This document shows, one piece after another, positions 7,777 through 16,613 of a stretch of DNA of 24,069 nt. Position 1 is the first letter of the stretch. The number at the start of each line of letters is the position of its first letter. The stretch is from NCBI GenBank assembly GCA_964345215.1, contig CAYFQH010000030.1, forward strand, positions 1 through 24,069, in the 5' to 3' direction. The position numbers and the translations under genes were made by a program. Source of the stretch: CAYFQH01 sp964345215. Lineage in GTDB: Bacteria > Bacillota > Clostridia > Christensenellales > Aristaeellaceae. Under the pieces are notes generated by a model that did not search any database, had not been told where the DNA came from, and was given only the letters and a program-made list of their open reading frames with translations.

Positions 7777-8886
7777 CTATCCTTGTAAATGATAAATATT
7801 ACCAGGCGATTTTTTAATTATTCCTTCTATTTCCATAAATGTCAAGTTTATACCCAATAAATCTACATTTAATTGGGTTTTGTTTACCAATTGTTCAAAA
7901 GAACAGTCTTCTTTTTGAAGACAGGTATAAATTTTTTTCTGATGGCTGTTTAAAGATAATAAACCTTTTTCACCCTTAGCATCATTTTGTGATAAATATA
8001 AAGCTTCTTCTTTCCAACCCATATCTTCCAGCACGTCCTTGGGGCTGGTTATAAGGCGGGCTCCTTCCCGCAAAATGGTGTGGGGCCCTTCGCTGCCCGG
8101 CCGCCCCGCTTCACCGGGTAGGGCAAAAACTTCTTTTCCCTGGTCAAGGCCGTGACGTACAGTAACCATGCCTCCGCTTTTGATTTTCCCCTCAATAAAA
8201 ATCAGCCCGTCGCTTAAACCGCTAATAATCCGGTTGCGCTGGGGAAAGTGATAAGCCAGGGGTTCTATGCCCAAAGGATATTCACTAATGAACAGGCCCC
8301 CTGCTTTTTCAATTTTTTCTTTTAAGAATAAGTTAGATTTGGGATAATCTACATCTAAACCATTGCCTAAAACGGCAATGGTTTTTCCGCCTATGCTAAT
8401 GGCCCCTTGGTGCGCTGCTCCGTCAATACCCATAGCAAAACCGCTAATAATACATACCCCTTTTTCAGCCAGGCCCTTGGCCAATTTAAAGCCGGCATCG
8501 TGCCCGTAGCGACTTGGATGACGAGTACCGATTAAGGCTATGTTCTTTGGATGATGAAGAAGCTTTATATTTCCTCGTGCAAAAAGCCACAAAGGTGGGT
8601 AAGGAATGTTTCTTAGCCTTTGCGGGTAGCTAGAATCACCAAAGGTGATAAAAGAAATATTGTTTTTGAGGAGCTGATCATAGCTTTTTTCAAGGTTCTC
8701 GCTATTTTTATAAAAGGCAAGGCGCTGGTAAATCTTTGCCCCCAGCACTTTTTCCATGGTTGGCGAAAAATACTCCCAAAAGGTTATGAAATTGCCATAG
8801 GTTTTATAAATGCTCCAGGCTTTGGGGGTAGGAATATAGGAAAGAGCAATCCATAAATCTGCCTTCATCTGATGAAAAAGGGACAT
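7777..8886 (-). CDS. dprA: DprA (Smf), DNA-processing protein and RecA loader
   Basis: DprA binds incoming single-stranded DNA and loads RecA during natural transformation. It is also widespread in bacteria not known to be competent. The ATG at 8886 gives 369 aa and has a near-perfect GGAGGTGA five nt upstream; an upstream TTG at 8901 overlaps that site and is rejected. The domains are an N-terminal helical SAM-like part (about 1-90), a Rossmann-like core with GTRHPSRYG (120-128), SGFAMGID (148-155), FPQRNRIISGLSDG (214-227) and FALPGE (254-259), and a C-terminal winged helix (about 305-369). In SGFAMGID a Met stands where many homologues have Arg (SGxARGID). The comM stop codon lies inside its ribosome site, so translation is probably coupled to comM. 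Confidence 0.95.
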   Translation of the reverse strand: MSLFHQMKADLWIALSYIPTPKAWSIYKTYGNFITFWEYFSPTMEKVLGAKIYQRLAFYKNSENLEKSYDQLLKNNISFITFGDSSYPQRLRNIPYPPLWLFARGNIKLLHHPKNIALIGTRHPSRYGHDAGFKLAKGLAEKGVCIISGFAMGIDGAAHQGAISIGGKTIAVLGNGLDVDYPKSNLFLKEKIEKAGGLFISEYPLGIEPLAYHFPQRNRIISGLSDGLIFIEGKIKSGGMVTVRHGLDQGKEVFALPGEAGRPGSEGPHTILREGARLITSPKDVLEDMGWKEEALYLSQNDAKGEKGLLSLNSHQKKIYTCLQKEDCSFEQLVNKTQLNVDLLGINLTFMEIEGIIKKSPGNIYHLQG

Positions 8887-8891
8887 ACCGG

Positions 8892-8899
8892 TCACCTCC
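8892..8899 (-). promoter_or_regulatory. dprA ribosome-binding site containing the comM stop codon
   Basis: GGAGGTGA on the minus strand is five nt from the ATG at 8886. Its last three bases (TGA, 8894-8892) are the comM stop codon, so a ribosome ending comM is delivered onto the dprA start. Confidence 0.85.
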
Positions 8900-10427
8900 A
8901 ATATTTTCCGTCAAGGTTACGGTACTGAATGGCCTCGGCAATGTGGCCGATTTTAATTTCTTCATCTCCTGCTAAATCGGCAATGGTTCGGGCTACTTTT
9001 ACAATGCGGCTATAGGCACGCATACTAAGAGAAAAGCGCTCCATGGCCTTTTCAAGGAGGGTCTGGCAGTTTTGGTCAAGGGCGCAGTATCTTTCAACTT
9101 GAGCGGCGGTTAATTGGGCATTAGAAAATTGATTTTCATCTTTATAGCGGGCCTGCTGCCGCTGCCTTGCTTTTTGTACACGGGCTTGTACGGTTTTTGA
9201 ATTCTCTTCTTTCCCTGTAGGTTGGATATCTTTTACCAAAACAGAGTCTACTTCTACTTGAATGTCAATTCGGTCCAGCAATGGGCCGCTGATCTTGTCT
9301 AAATAGCGCCTGATCTCATGGGGGCTGCAGTGGCACTGCTTCGTTTTGCTGCCATAAAACCCGCAGGGGCAGGGATTCATACTGGCAATGAGCATACAGC
9401 TTGATTGATATTGGGCCTGGGCCTGAACTCTGGTAATAGAAACGGTGCCGTCCTCCAAAGGCTGGCGCAAGGCTTCTAGGGTACTTCGTGAAAATTCCGG
9501 CAGTTCATCTAAAAACAAAACCCCATTATGAGCCAGGGAGACCTCCCCCGGCTTAGCTGAAACACCACCGCCAATAAGGGCCGCCAGGGAGGCATTATGG
9601 TGGGGCGAGCGAAAAGGCCGGGTGGTCATCAATCCCCCGCCATGGGGTAGACTGCCTACAACAGAATGAAGCCGGGTGGTTTCCAAAGCCTCGTCAAAGG
9701 TCATTTGGGGCAAAATACCTGGCAGACACCTGGCCAACATGGTTTTGCCACTGCCGGGGACGCCGATAAGCAGCATATTATGGCCGCCGGCCGCAGCAAT
9801 TTCAAGGGCTCGGCGGGCAACCAACTGGCCCCTAACCTGTTTTAAGTCGTTTTCATGGGTTTTAGCCTGCAAAATGCTTTCGTAGTTTTTTTGTTTTTGG
9901 GCCGGAATTTTATTCGCCTTGGTCAAGTGGTCAATCACTTGCTTCAAGTTAGCTGCAGGATATACCGAAAGACCCTGAATACATTCAATCTCCTTGCCGT
10001 TATCCTTTGGCACAATTACCTTTTTAATCCCGTTATTAAAGGCACTGATCACCATGGGAAGAACCCCTTTTATAGGGGTTAGTTCCCCTTTTAGGGAAAG
10101 CTCGCCCAAGAGGAGCACCTTTTCCATCTCTTCATCAATCATGCCCTGGTTGCTGGCACTGATTACTGCAGCGGCAATGGGTAAATCAAAACCGGGCCCT
10201 TCTTTTTTGGTTCCGGCTGGAGCCAAGTTTACCGTAACCCTGGATACAGGCATGTGAAAGCCGCTGTTCATTAAAGCTGCCCGTATTCGGTCTTTGCTTT
10301 CTTTTACAGCCGCGTCAGGCAGGCCGACAATATCAAAAGCCGGCAGACCATTAGATATAAATACTTCCACATTAACGGGAAACCCCTCAACACCGTTTAG
10401 GCCTATACTTAAGGTTTGTGCTAACAT
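8892..10427 (-). CDS. comM: ComM/YifB-type AAA+ helicase, magnesium chelatase-like
   Basis: ComM family members are hexameric AAA+ helicases that promote branch migration during integration of transforming DNA (shown for ComM in Gram-negative species; the role in Clostridia is inferred). The start chosen is ATG 10427, which gives 511 aa beginning MLAQTLSIGLNGVEG, the normal family N-terminus. The reading frame is open further upstream but overlaps the preceding gene. The domains are an N-terminal Lon-protease-like S5 fold (about 1-170), Walker A GVPGSGKT (222-229), Walker B LFLDE (304-308), a four-cysteine CPCG...CHC cluster (Cys353, 355, 365, 367) typical of YifB, and a C-terminal magnesium chelatase lid. 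The AAAGGGG ribosome site is eight nt away. Confidence 0.95.
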   Translation of the reverse strand: MLAQTLSIGLNGVEGFPVNVEVFISNGLPAFDIVGLPDAAVKESKDRIRAALMNSGFHMPVSRVTVNLAPAGTKKEGPGFDLPIAAAVISASNQGMIDEEMEKVLLLGELSLKGELTPIKGVLPMVISAFNNGIKKVIVPKDNGKEIECIQGLSVYPAANLKQVIDHLTKANKIPAQKQKNYESILQAKTHENDLKQVRGQLVARRALEIAAAGGHNMLLIGVPGSGKTMLARCLPGILPQMTFDEALETTRLHSVVGSLPHGGGLMTTRPFRSPHHNASLAALIGGGVSAKPGEVSLAHNGVLFLDELPEFSRSTLEALRQPLEDGTVSITRVQAQAQYQSSCMLIASMNPCPCGFYGSKTKQCHCSPHEIRRYLDKISGPLLDRIDIQVEVDSVLVKDIQPTGKEENSKTVQARVQKARQRQQARYKDENQFSNAQLTAAQVERYCALDQNCQTLLEKAMERFSLSMRAYSRIVKVARTIADLAGDEEIKIGHIAEAIQYRNLDGKYWR

Positions 10428-10435
10428 GACCCTTT

Positions 10436-10442
10436 CCCCTTT
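10436..10442 (-). promoter_or_regulatory. Ribosome-binding site deciding the comM start
   Basis: AAAGGGG on the minus strand lies eight nt before the ATG at 10427. It supports the internal start over the longer in-frame ORF, whose first 51 codons overlap the end of the glycosyltransferase gene and resemble nothing in the family. Confidence 0.7.
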
Positions 10443-10453
10443 CAGTCGCAAAA

Positions 10454-13400
10454 TTAATAGGGCAGGCGGAACGGGAAGATTTTCTCCCCAAAAGAAAGCC
10501 AGTTTTTTGAAACGGTTAAGCCGCTTGCAAAAGGAAAATAAAGAATAAAAGCTCCCAAAGCCAAAATAACGACAGACCAAAGGAGTATTTTTACTCCATT
10601 AGGGTGTTTTTTACCCAGCCAGTCAATCACCAGCACGATGCATAAAATAATAAAAGGTACGCTTGCAAAGTAGTGATAAATATAGGTTCCCCTGGGTACC
10701 AGTACCCAGGGCAAAAACTGGCTGGCCAGACCGATAAGAACAATACCAATGGCCGGATAGTCTGTTTTTGCCCGAAAGTGAAGGAGCATGTTTTGATCAT
10801 CAATATATAGATGTCGTTTTACAAAAGCGGCTGCTACCATCAAAAAGGCCGCCAACCCCAACCACCAAACCACAGGGTTGCCCATGGCAACAATGGTGGA
10901 GCCCATTCCTTCTGGTGCTGACCTTGTTGAGAAATACCACATGGGGCCTTTAATGATGGGCCATTCCCACCAAGGTGAATAATAAGGATGGTCCATACCC
11001 AGGCCTGGGGTGCTGTGATAGCTTAGCATCCGCTTTTGCTCACTGATTAACCTTGTAAAACTAAAACCGCCGTTGGGGGCGAAGTGGGGAATATAAGAAA
11101 TACAGTAGATGATAAAGGGAATAATTACAAAAAAGAATATACACCACAAGCAGGTTGTTAAGAAAATTTTTATGTGTTGGTTGGCCGCCCGTTCTAACTT
11201 TTGCTGTTCAAAGGGCTGTTGCTGGCCGCTTTTTTCCAGGAGACCGGCTTTCAGCCTGCCTTTATTTTTACTTTTTTCATCTAAAAGCTTGGCGGCTTTT
11301 ATTCCTGTTGAAAGGTTGCGCCAACTGCTCCAGAAAAACAGCAGAGCAAGGCCCACAGCTGCATAGGCTCCCGTCCACTTAGAGGCAACAGCCAGCCCGA
11401 TAAAGGTGCCGCTTAAAAATAAAGGGATAAGGCGCTTCGACCAGGAAACAGCGTAGACGTCCGTTTGCATGTATCGAATCATAGCCCAGTAAGCCAGGAT
11501 GATAAAGAGCACCGGGTAACTGTCGATGGTGGCAATACGGGTTTGGGTAAAATGCATTAAGTCAAAGGTCATTAACAGCATCGCTCCTGTTGCCAGGCTG
11601 CGCTTTTTGGTCAATTGTTTTGTAAGCAGATACATGCCAGGCAGCATTAACACCCCTACCAGGGCACCGGCAAAGCGCCAGCCAAAGGGAGTCATACCAA
11701 AAATACCAATAGCCCAGCTAATTAAAATTTTGCCTAAGGGGGGATGGGTCCATTCATAAGGAGGTTGGTTGTGAAGGTGCTCATAACCGGTGCGGGCATG
11801 GTAAATTTCATCAAAATAAGTACTATTATACCAGCCCGGCTCCCCAGTTAGGGTATTTTGTTCATCAATCAAAGCCTGGGGTGACTGGCTCCTAAGGCCT
11901 TGCTCTATTATTTGAGGAACAAGATGATCTTTTACTATGGGCGAAAGAAGATTCCCTGCCTCATCTCTAAAAATGATTTCAAATAAATTCACTCCAGGAG
12001 CATTGGGCACAATTTTAACGTAGCGGCCTCTTAATAGCAACTGTTTTTCACCTGCATCCGATAGGTAATCCCACTTGTAGCAAGGCACAGATTTTCCTTC
12101 TTGGTAAAGCACGCCCTCGTAAGAGGGGCCCCAAGTTTGTCCGTCGCTGCTTGTATAAACCATAAAGTTGTTTTCATTAGGCCCATAATAATACAGCATT
12201 TTATAAGGATCACTGGTGTTTAAATCAAAAATCACCGCTTCCTGGGGCGAAATCGCCGTCCACTTACTTTGGGGAGCTACCGTTGAACCAAGGTTGGTAA
12301 AGGTTAATACGCTATAAACAATAGTGGTCCCAAGCACAATCAGCCAGTCTTTTTTACCAAAACCCATGCTGTGGTTTGACGGATCGCGAAGGTTTTTTTC
12401 CTCGTAACTTTCGGGCTTAATTTTGGGCCAAGTTGTTTTCAGAAAACCCTCATTTTGATTTAAAGCGTAGGTAGTGGCTACCCAAAGGGCATAAAGGGCT
12501 ATAAACACATTGGCAAAGGCAATAAGTTGATTAATGCCGTGGGTTTGGTATGGCAGGTGCCCGGTATTGCCTTCAAAATTCATGTCGCTAAATAAAATAA
12601 TAGCCACATTAAAAAAAGTGGTAAGGGTAGACACGCCGATAATCGGTAAAATACGATAGTCTCTTTTATACGCATAAGCCAAAAACAATAAAATCAGAGC
12701 CGGATACAAGTAACGTTCATGCATTTTACCTGCAAAAACATAAATCGCAAGGAGCATTACACCGCCAATGATAGGTAAATTTGCCAAATCCCTGCCCTTA
12801 AAGAGCAGGTAAACTGCCCACACAATAGTACCTGCCAGGGCAAAGTTGCCCATCAGCCCAAAGCTGGCCCTTGTAAGGGCAAAAACGCCATACACAACCC
12901 CTGTAACAAACATGGCCATAAGGGGAACAGATTGGAAAAAGACTTCTTTGCCCTTCAGCCCTTGTTCAGCACTTTGCTTGCTGTTTTTAAAATAAAGCCA
13001 GGCGCTTAGGCTGATTAACATCAGGGCGAAAATACCTACCAGCAGAGCAGCCTTATTTGAAATAGAGCTAGCAGAAGGGGCCCAATTGCCCCCCAATAAG
13101 TAAAAGAAGTTTGCTGTGTTTAAAGTTGCGTAGTCGTAAGAGCCCAAGGTATCTGCATACAGGGCCATAAGCCAGTTACCTGGTTGGTTACCATGAAAGG
13201 GAATAATAACCACACCCGCAGTTATGATTGACAAACCTAGGCCCCATAAAAGGCTCTTGATGTTTTTCTTTTTTTGTGCCGGGTCTTTTTCCCAAACCAG
13301 GGCAAAAACAATGTAGGAAAGCCCCAAGGGCCCAAACATTAAAGCCTGAGGTTTAATTAAAACAGATAAAACATAAGCCGGCAAAACCCAAGTCCATTTT

Positions 13401-14689
13401 TTTTCAAGAGCCAATAAAACCACAGTCATTAGCCCGAGGGCCAACACACTGTCGATTTGGCCCCAGCCGGCGCTGTTTAAGAAGGTTACCGGATTAAAAG
13501 CGTAAAGCAGGGCAAGCAAAGCGGCTCCCATGGCAGGCATCCTTTTTTTAGCAAACCGGTACAGTAATAAAGCTGCTAAAAGATCTGCCAGGTTGGGAAT
13601 TAATTTAATCACAACCCGAGCAAGGGCATCATAGTTGGCATAAATCCACCCATTGTTTTGCCCAAGGGCCTTTAAGCCGTTATTAATGGAGCCTGTAAGG
13701 CCTAGAATATATAAGTAACCCGGAGGATAATCGCAAAAGAACTCTCCTCCTGGCTGATAAAAACTGCTTGTACCTACAGTTGCAACCCGGTTGCCCCAGC
13801 TAATAAAACAGTTCATATCCGTACCATAGCCGGGAACTTGGGCCGATAAAATGATGCGGATAACAAGAGATAGGATAAAGCCAAAGGCCAAAACCCGTCT
13901 GGCCAGCTTTTTCTTTGTTTTTTTCCGATCTTCCAAAACCTCTTCTTTATTTACAAGGAATTTATAAAGCAGTAAAAAAGCTAAAATATAAGCAAGGGAA
14001 ATAATCCCCCATCGAAGCCAGGGATAAGCCCCCAAGGTCATGGTTTTACCTTCGTGCTCATTATCCAAAGCCCCTTGATTATCAGCAGCAGTCACTTCTT
14101 TATACCATTTATCCACCTTGGTACCCAAGGGTACTCCAGGGGCTTCAACCAAAGAAAGGCTATCAAAATAAGCTTTGCCGGTACTTTCACCACTGTAGCC
14201 CCCAAGGCGGGCCCATACTTCAAGGGTGTTTTGATTCGGCCCCGTAATTCCATAAGATTCTACGTATGTCCAGTCTTCGGTACTTCCATACACCCCCTGG
14301 GGGTTGTAATGGATACCCCCAATGGAGATATTGGCACCCCAGCCACTATCGGCCACTTCTTTTGTTTGAATATAACCGCTTAACCTGTAGGTGGTATTAG
14401 GCTGTACAACCACAAGCTGAGAGAACCTGGCATCGTTTTCATTCAGGTTTTCAATGGAAACACTCATGTGATCATTCTGCCCGATTTTTTCGCCCTGGTA
14501 CAGGCTAAATTCCACACCAGGAGACCAGGCATCTATAAACCATTCTAAGGGTATGCCTTCTTCATCTACTTGGCTGAAATCCCCGTTAACAAGAAGGTTT
14601 TCTTCCCCTTGTGCTATCGTCCAAAGCAAACTAAAGCAAAGGATCAGCAAAAAAAACTTGATTTTTTTTTGAATGTTGCTTTTCATCAT
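10454..14689 (-). CDS. Double GT-C glycosyltransferase: Gpi18-like plus PMT (GT39-type) with sugar-binding-like domains
   Basis: The product is a 1411-aa multi-pass membrane protein. In order it has a signal peptide or first membrane helix (8-27), a carbohydrate-binding-module-like beta domain (about 30-183, NLLVNGDFS at the start), a membrane helix (224-245) and a first GT-C module (about 265-790). The first module has acidic GYGTDMN (Asp291) and CDYPPGY (Asp320) loops, GWGQIDS (408-414), KPQAL (446-450) and MHERYLYP (656-663), as in Gpi18-like mannosyltransferases (COG5542). A discoidin-like beta domain follows (about 805-915). A full PMT module (about 945-1411) has FDEIYHARTGYE (959-970), THPPLGK (981-987) and a PMT_4TMC-like end. 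A charged cytosolic loop occupies 1128-1175. Both modules probably use polyprenyl-phosphate sugars and transfer outside the membrane. The ATG at 14689 has AAGGGA six nt upstream. No ribosome site precedes the second module (near codon 776), so this is a true fusion. The acceptor and sugar are unknown. Confidence 0.88.
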   Translation of the reverse strand: MMKSNIQKKIKFFLLILCFSLLWTIAQGEENLLVNGDFSQVDEEGIPLEWFIDAWSPGVEFSLYQGEKIGQNDHMSVSIENLNENDARFSQLVVVQPNTTYRLSGYIQTKEVADSGWGANISIGGIHYNPQGVYGSTEDWTYVESYGITGPNQNTLEVWARLGGYSGESTGKAYFDSLSLVEAPGVPLGTKVDKWYKEVTAADNQGALDNEHEGKTMTLGAYPWLRWGIISLAYILAFLLLYKFLVNKEEVLEDRKKTKKKLARRVLAFGFILSLVIRIILSAQVPGYGTDMNCFISWGNRVATVGTSSFYQPGGEFFCDYPPGYLYILGLTGSINNGLKALGQNNGWIYANYDALARVVIKLIPNLADLLAALLLYRFAKKRMPAMGAALLALLYAFNPVTFLNSAGWGQIDSVLALGLMTVVLLALEKKWTWVLPAYVLSVLIKPQALMFGPLGLSYIVFALVWEKDPAQKKKNIKSLLWGLGLSIITAGVVIIPFHGNQPGNWLMALYADTLGSYDYATLNTANFFYLLGGNWAPSASSISNKAALLVGIFALMLISLSAWLYFKNSKQSAEQGLKGKEVFFQSVPLMAMFVTGVVYGVFALTRASFGLMGNFALAGTIVWAVYLLFKGRDLANLPIIGGVMLLAIYVFAGKMHERYLYPALILLFLAYAYKRDYRILPIIGVSTLTTFFNVAIILFSDMNFEGNTGHLPYQTHGINQLIAFANVFIALYALWVATTYALNQNEGFLKTTWPKIKPESYEEKNLRDPSNHSMGFGKKDWLIVLGTTIVYSVLTFTNLGSTVAPQSKWTAISPQEAVIFDLNTSDPYKMLYYYGPNENNFMVYTSSDGQTWGPSYEGVLYQEGKSVPCYKWDYLSDAGEKQLLLRGRYVKIVPNAPGVNLFEIIFRDEAGNLLSPIVKDHLVPQIIEQGLRSQSPQALIDEQNTLTGEPGWYNSTYFDEIYHARTGYEHLHNQPPYEWTHPPLGKILISWAIGIFGMTPFGWRFAGALVGVLMLPGMYLLTKQLTKKRSLATGAMLLMTFDLMHFTQTRIATIDSYPVLFIILAYWAMIRYMQTDVYAVSWSKRLIPLFLSGTFIGLAVASKWTGAYAAVGLALLFFWSSWRNLSTGIKAAKLLDEKSKNKGRLKAGLLEKSGQQQPFEQQKLERAANQHIKIFLTTCLWCIFFFVIIPFIIYCISYIPHFAPNGGFSFTRLISEQKRMLSYHSTPGLGMDHPYYSPWWEWPIIKGPMWYFSTRSAPEGMGSTIVAMGNPVVWWLGLAAFLMVAAAFVKRHLYIDDQNMLLHFRAKTDYPAIGIVLIGLASQFLPWVLVPRGTYIYHYFASVPFIILCIVLVIDWLGKKHPNGVKILLWSVVILALGAFILYFPFASGLTVSKNWLSFGEKIFPFRLPY

Positions 14690-14725
14690 TTTATTTCCCT
14701 TCTATATATAAAGGTATAAAGTATG

Positions 14726-15067
14726 TTAAAATGCGTTTTCAATATGCCATACTCCCGTTTTTGTAATTTCAACAACATCAATGCGTAAGGCTGTGTTTTC
14801 AAGGCCGTTTATCATCACATATTCATTAATGGCCAGCAGCATTTTACGCTGTTTTTGAGAGTTAACGGCAATGACTCCCTGGCCTTTTGTCTGGCCGGGT
14901 CGATACTTCACTTCAACAAAAATAATTTGTTCTCCTTTTTTCATAATTAAGTCAATTTCCCCATAACGGGTCAAAAATCTGGTTTGAACAAGGGCATAGC
15001 CTTTTTTCTCCAAATATTCGGCCGCAAGCGTTTCGCCCAGCAGCCCTTTTTGGTAAGAGTTCGTCAT
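14726..15067 (-). CDS. yraN: YraN/UPF0102 family nuclease-fold protein
   Basis: This small protein (113 aa) has the restriction-endonuclease-like core seen in Holliday-junction resolvase relatives. Glu12 lies in GLLGETLAAEYL, Asp39 in GEIDLI, and Glu52 and Lys54 in FVEVKYR, so the E-D-ExK active-site pattern is intact. The cellular substrate is not established. The ATG at 15067 is chosen: AGGAG lies 11 nt upstream, whereas an in-frame TTG at 15076 would be only 2 nt from the site. The rnhB stop TAG overlaps that ribosome site. Pairing with rnhB is nearly universal in this operon type. Confidence 0.93.
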   Translation of the reverse strand: MTNSYQKGLLGETLAAEYLEKKGYALVQTRFLTRYGEIDLIMKKGEQIIFVEVKYRPGQTKGQGVIAVNSQKQRKMLLAINEYVMINGLENTALRIDVVEITKTGVWHIENAF

Positions 15068-15081
15068 AAACAGCAAGGCTC

Positions 15082-15699
15082 CTATAATATGTTTTTTAAA
15101 AAACTCAACCGATGAATGGGGCTGGGCCCGTGTGCTTTAATGGCTTGAATATGGGCTGCTGTTCCGTAACCCTTGTGCTTTGTAAATCCGTATTGGGGGT
15201 AGCTTTTATCCATATCCGCCATCTGCCTGTCACGTGTAACTTTAGCAATAATGCTGGCCGCAGCAATGGTATAACAAGTAGCATCACCTTTAACAAGGGC
15301 TTGTTCTCTGGCTTTTATGCCAAGGGTATCTTTTCCGTCAATTAAATATAAATCTGCCTCAACCTGATTTACTGCATCCATCATCGCCTTTTTAGTTGCA
15401 TTAAGGATGTTGATTTGGTCAATCTCCTGGGGCTCTACCTGGCCAATGCCGATGAACAAGGCCTTTTCTTTGATTTGTTCAAAAACGGCTTCCCGTTTTT
15501 TTTCGGAAAGCTTTTTGCTGTCATCAATCCATAAAATTAAATCATCCGGGGGCATAACAACACAGGCCGCCACCACAGGACCAGCCAAAGGGCCTCGGCC
15601 TGCCTCGTCTACCCCGGCCAGGGCCAATCCCCTTTGCCAATACATTTGATCGGTTTGAATTAAGTTTAATAGCTTTTCTTCACGGGTGTATCTTACCAT
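15082..15699 (-). CDS. rnhB: Ribonuclease HII
   Basis: This enzyme cuts RNA in RNA-DNA hybrids and starts removal of single ribonucleotides from DNA. The 205-aa product has the DEAGRGPLAGPV signature (31-42). Catalytic Asp31 and Glu32, Asp121 in LIDG and Asp139 in KGDA form the metal site, and the GRG (34-36) together with Tyr178 of GYGT reads the ribo-deoxyribo junction. The ATG at 15699 shares its A with the TAA of rbgA (TAATG overlap), and AGGAG is five nt upstream, so the two genes are translationally coupled. Confidence 0.98.
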   Translation of the reverse strand: MVRYTREEKLLNLIQTDQMYWQRGLALAGVDEAGRGPLAGPVVAACVVMPPDDLILWIDDSKKLSEKKREAVFEQIKEKALFIGIGQVEPQEIDQINILNATKKAMMDAVNQVEADLYLIDGKDTLGIKAREQALVKGDATCYTIAAASIIAKVTRDRQMADMDKSYPQYGFTKHKGYGTAAHIQAIKAHGPSPIHRLSFLKNIL

Positions 15700-16613
15700 T
15701 ATAACTCCTTGGTCGATTGTATTGCATCGTCTTTTCTTCTAAGTTTTAATACGGGTTTTTCTTTTTTAAAAAATTCCTGGGCCTTTTCAAGGGAGATTTT
15801 ACCCAGGGTACCGCTGCGAAACTCATCTAGAATAAGGGCACTGCCCCGGTCCCTATCAGGTACACCACCTTTTTGCAGCCAGCCCCGGCCTATACAGGCA
15901 GCAGCCAAAAGACCCATTTCTTCTACATTTTTATCATTTAATTTATATCTTAATTCAACCTGTTGGGGTATAACTACTAATAAGTCTTTTAAAAGGTTTT
16001 CCGCCAAAGTTTCTTTATCAATAATATCATCGCGAATGGTGCCGATATAGGCCAGTCGCATGGCGGCCAAGGGATCGTCAAAACGGGGCCATAAAAGGCC
16101 TGGCGTATCCATCAGCTCTAAATAAGGGTTTACTTTTACCCATTGGTTTGCCCGGGTCACCCCCGGCTTATCCCCAACCTTTGTAATCGCTCCCCCATGG
16201 AGCTTATTAATCAGGGTACTTTTGCCTACGTTGGGTACCCCTACAATCATCGCCCGAACGGTTTTGCGCACGCCTTTTTTTGCGGCCCTTTCAACCGTTT
16301 CCTTGGTCATTTTTTCAATCAGAGCAAATATTTCTGATGTTTTTCCTTTTTTAGCATCATATGCCTTAGCAGCGATGTCTTGGGTTCTAAAGGCTTCAAT
16401 CCATTTTTTTGTGTCTGCAGGGTTAGCTAAATCCGCCTTGTTTAATAACAAGACCCGCTGTTTGGCTTTAACCAAATAATCCAAATCCGGGTTTCTGCTT
16501 GAATGGGGTATTCTTGCATCGCAAAGTTCAATAACCAAATCAACCCTGGATAGCTGCTGGGTTAAAAGACGTTTGGCTTTTGCCATGTGGCCTGGATACC
16601 ATTGAATATCCAT
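15699..16613 (-). CDS. rbgA: RbgA (YlqF), circularly permuted GTPase for 50S ribosome assembly
   Basis: RbgA is a GTPase that acts late in assembly of the large ribosomal subunit. The 304-aa product shows the permuted order of GTP motifs: G4 NKAD (58-61) comes before G1 GVPNVGKST (125-133), then G2 Thr153 in GVTR and G3 DTPG (169-172). The N-terminal QWYPGHMAKA is a family hallmark, and the C-terminal RNA-binding extension (about 185-285) is complete. The ATG at 16613 has GGAGG six nt upstream. It is the first gene of the long minus-strand operon, about 80 nt downstream of a candidate promoter. Confidence 0.97.
   Translation of the reverse strand: MDIQWYPGHMAKAKRLLTQQLSRVDLVIELCDARIPHSSRNPDLDYLVKAKQRVLLLNKADLANPADTKKWIEAFRTQDIAAKAYDAKKGKTSEIFALIEKMTKETVERAAKKGVRKTVRAMIVGVPNVGKSTLINKLHGGAITKVGDKPGVTRANQWVKVNPYLELMDTPGLLWPRFDDPLAAMRLAYIGTIRDDIIDKETLAENLLKDLLVVIPQQVELRYKLNDKNVEEMGLLAAACIGRGWLQKGGVPDRDRGSALILDEFRSGTLGKISLEKAQEFFKKEKPVLKLRRKDDAIQSTKEL

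Noticed and set aside
10428..10580. N-terminal extension of comM by 51 codons
   Set aside because: It overlaps the end of the glycosyltransferase gene, has no ribosome site and does not resemble the family N-terminus; ATG 10427 has a good site.
14054..14383. Plus-strand 109-codon ORF opposite the glycosyltransferase gene
   Set aside because: Antisense shadow of the carbohydrate-binding-like domain; no start signal or family match.
14700..14727. TTAACA and TATATA/TATAGA elements between yraN and the glycosyltransferase gene as a promoter
   Set aside because: The spacing is either 15 nt or would place the transcript start on the ribosome site, so a functional promoter is unlikely.
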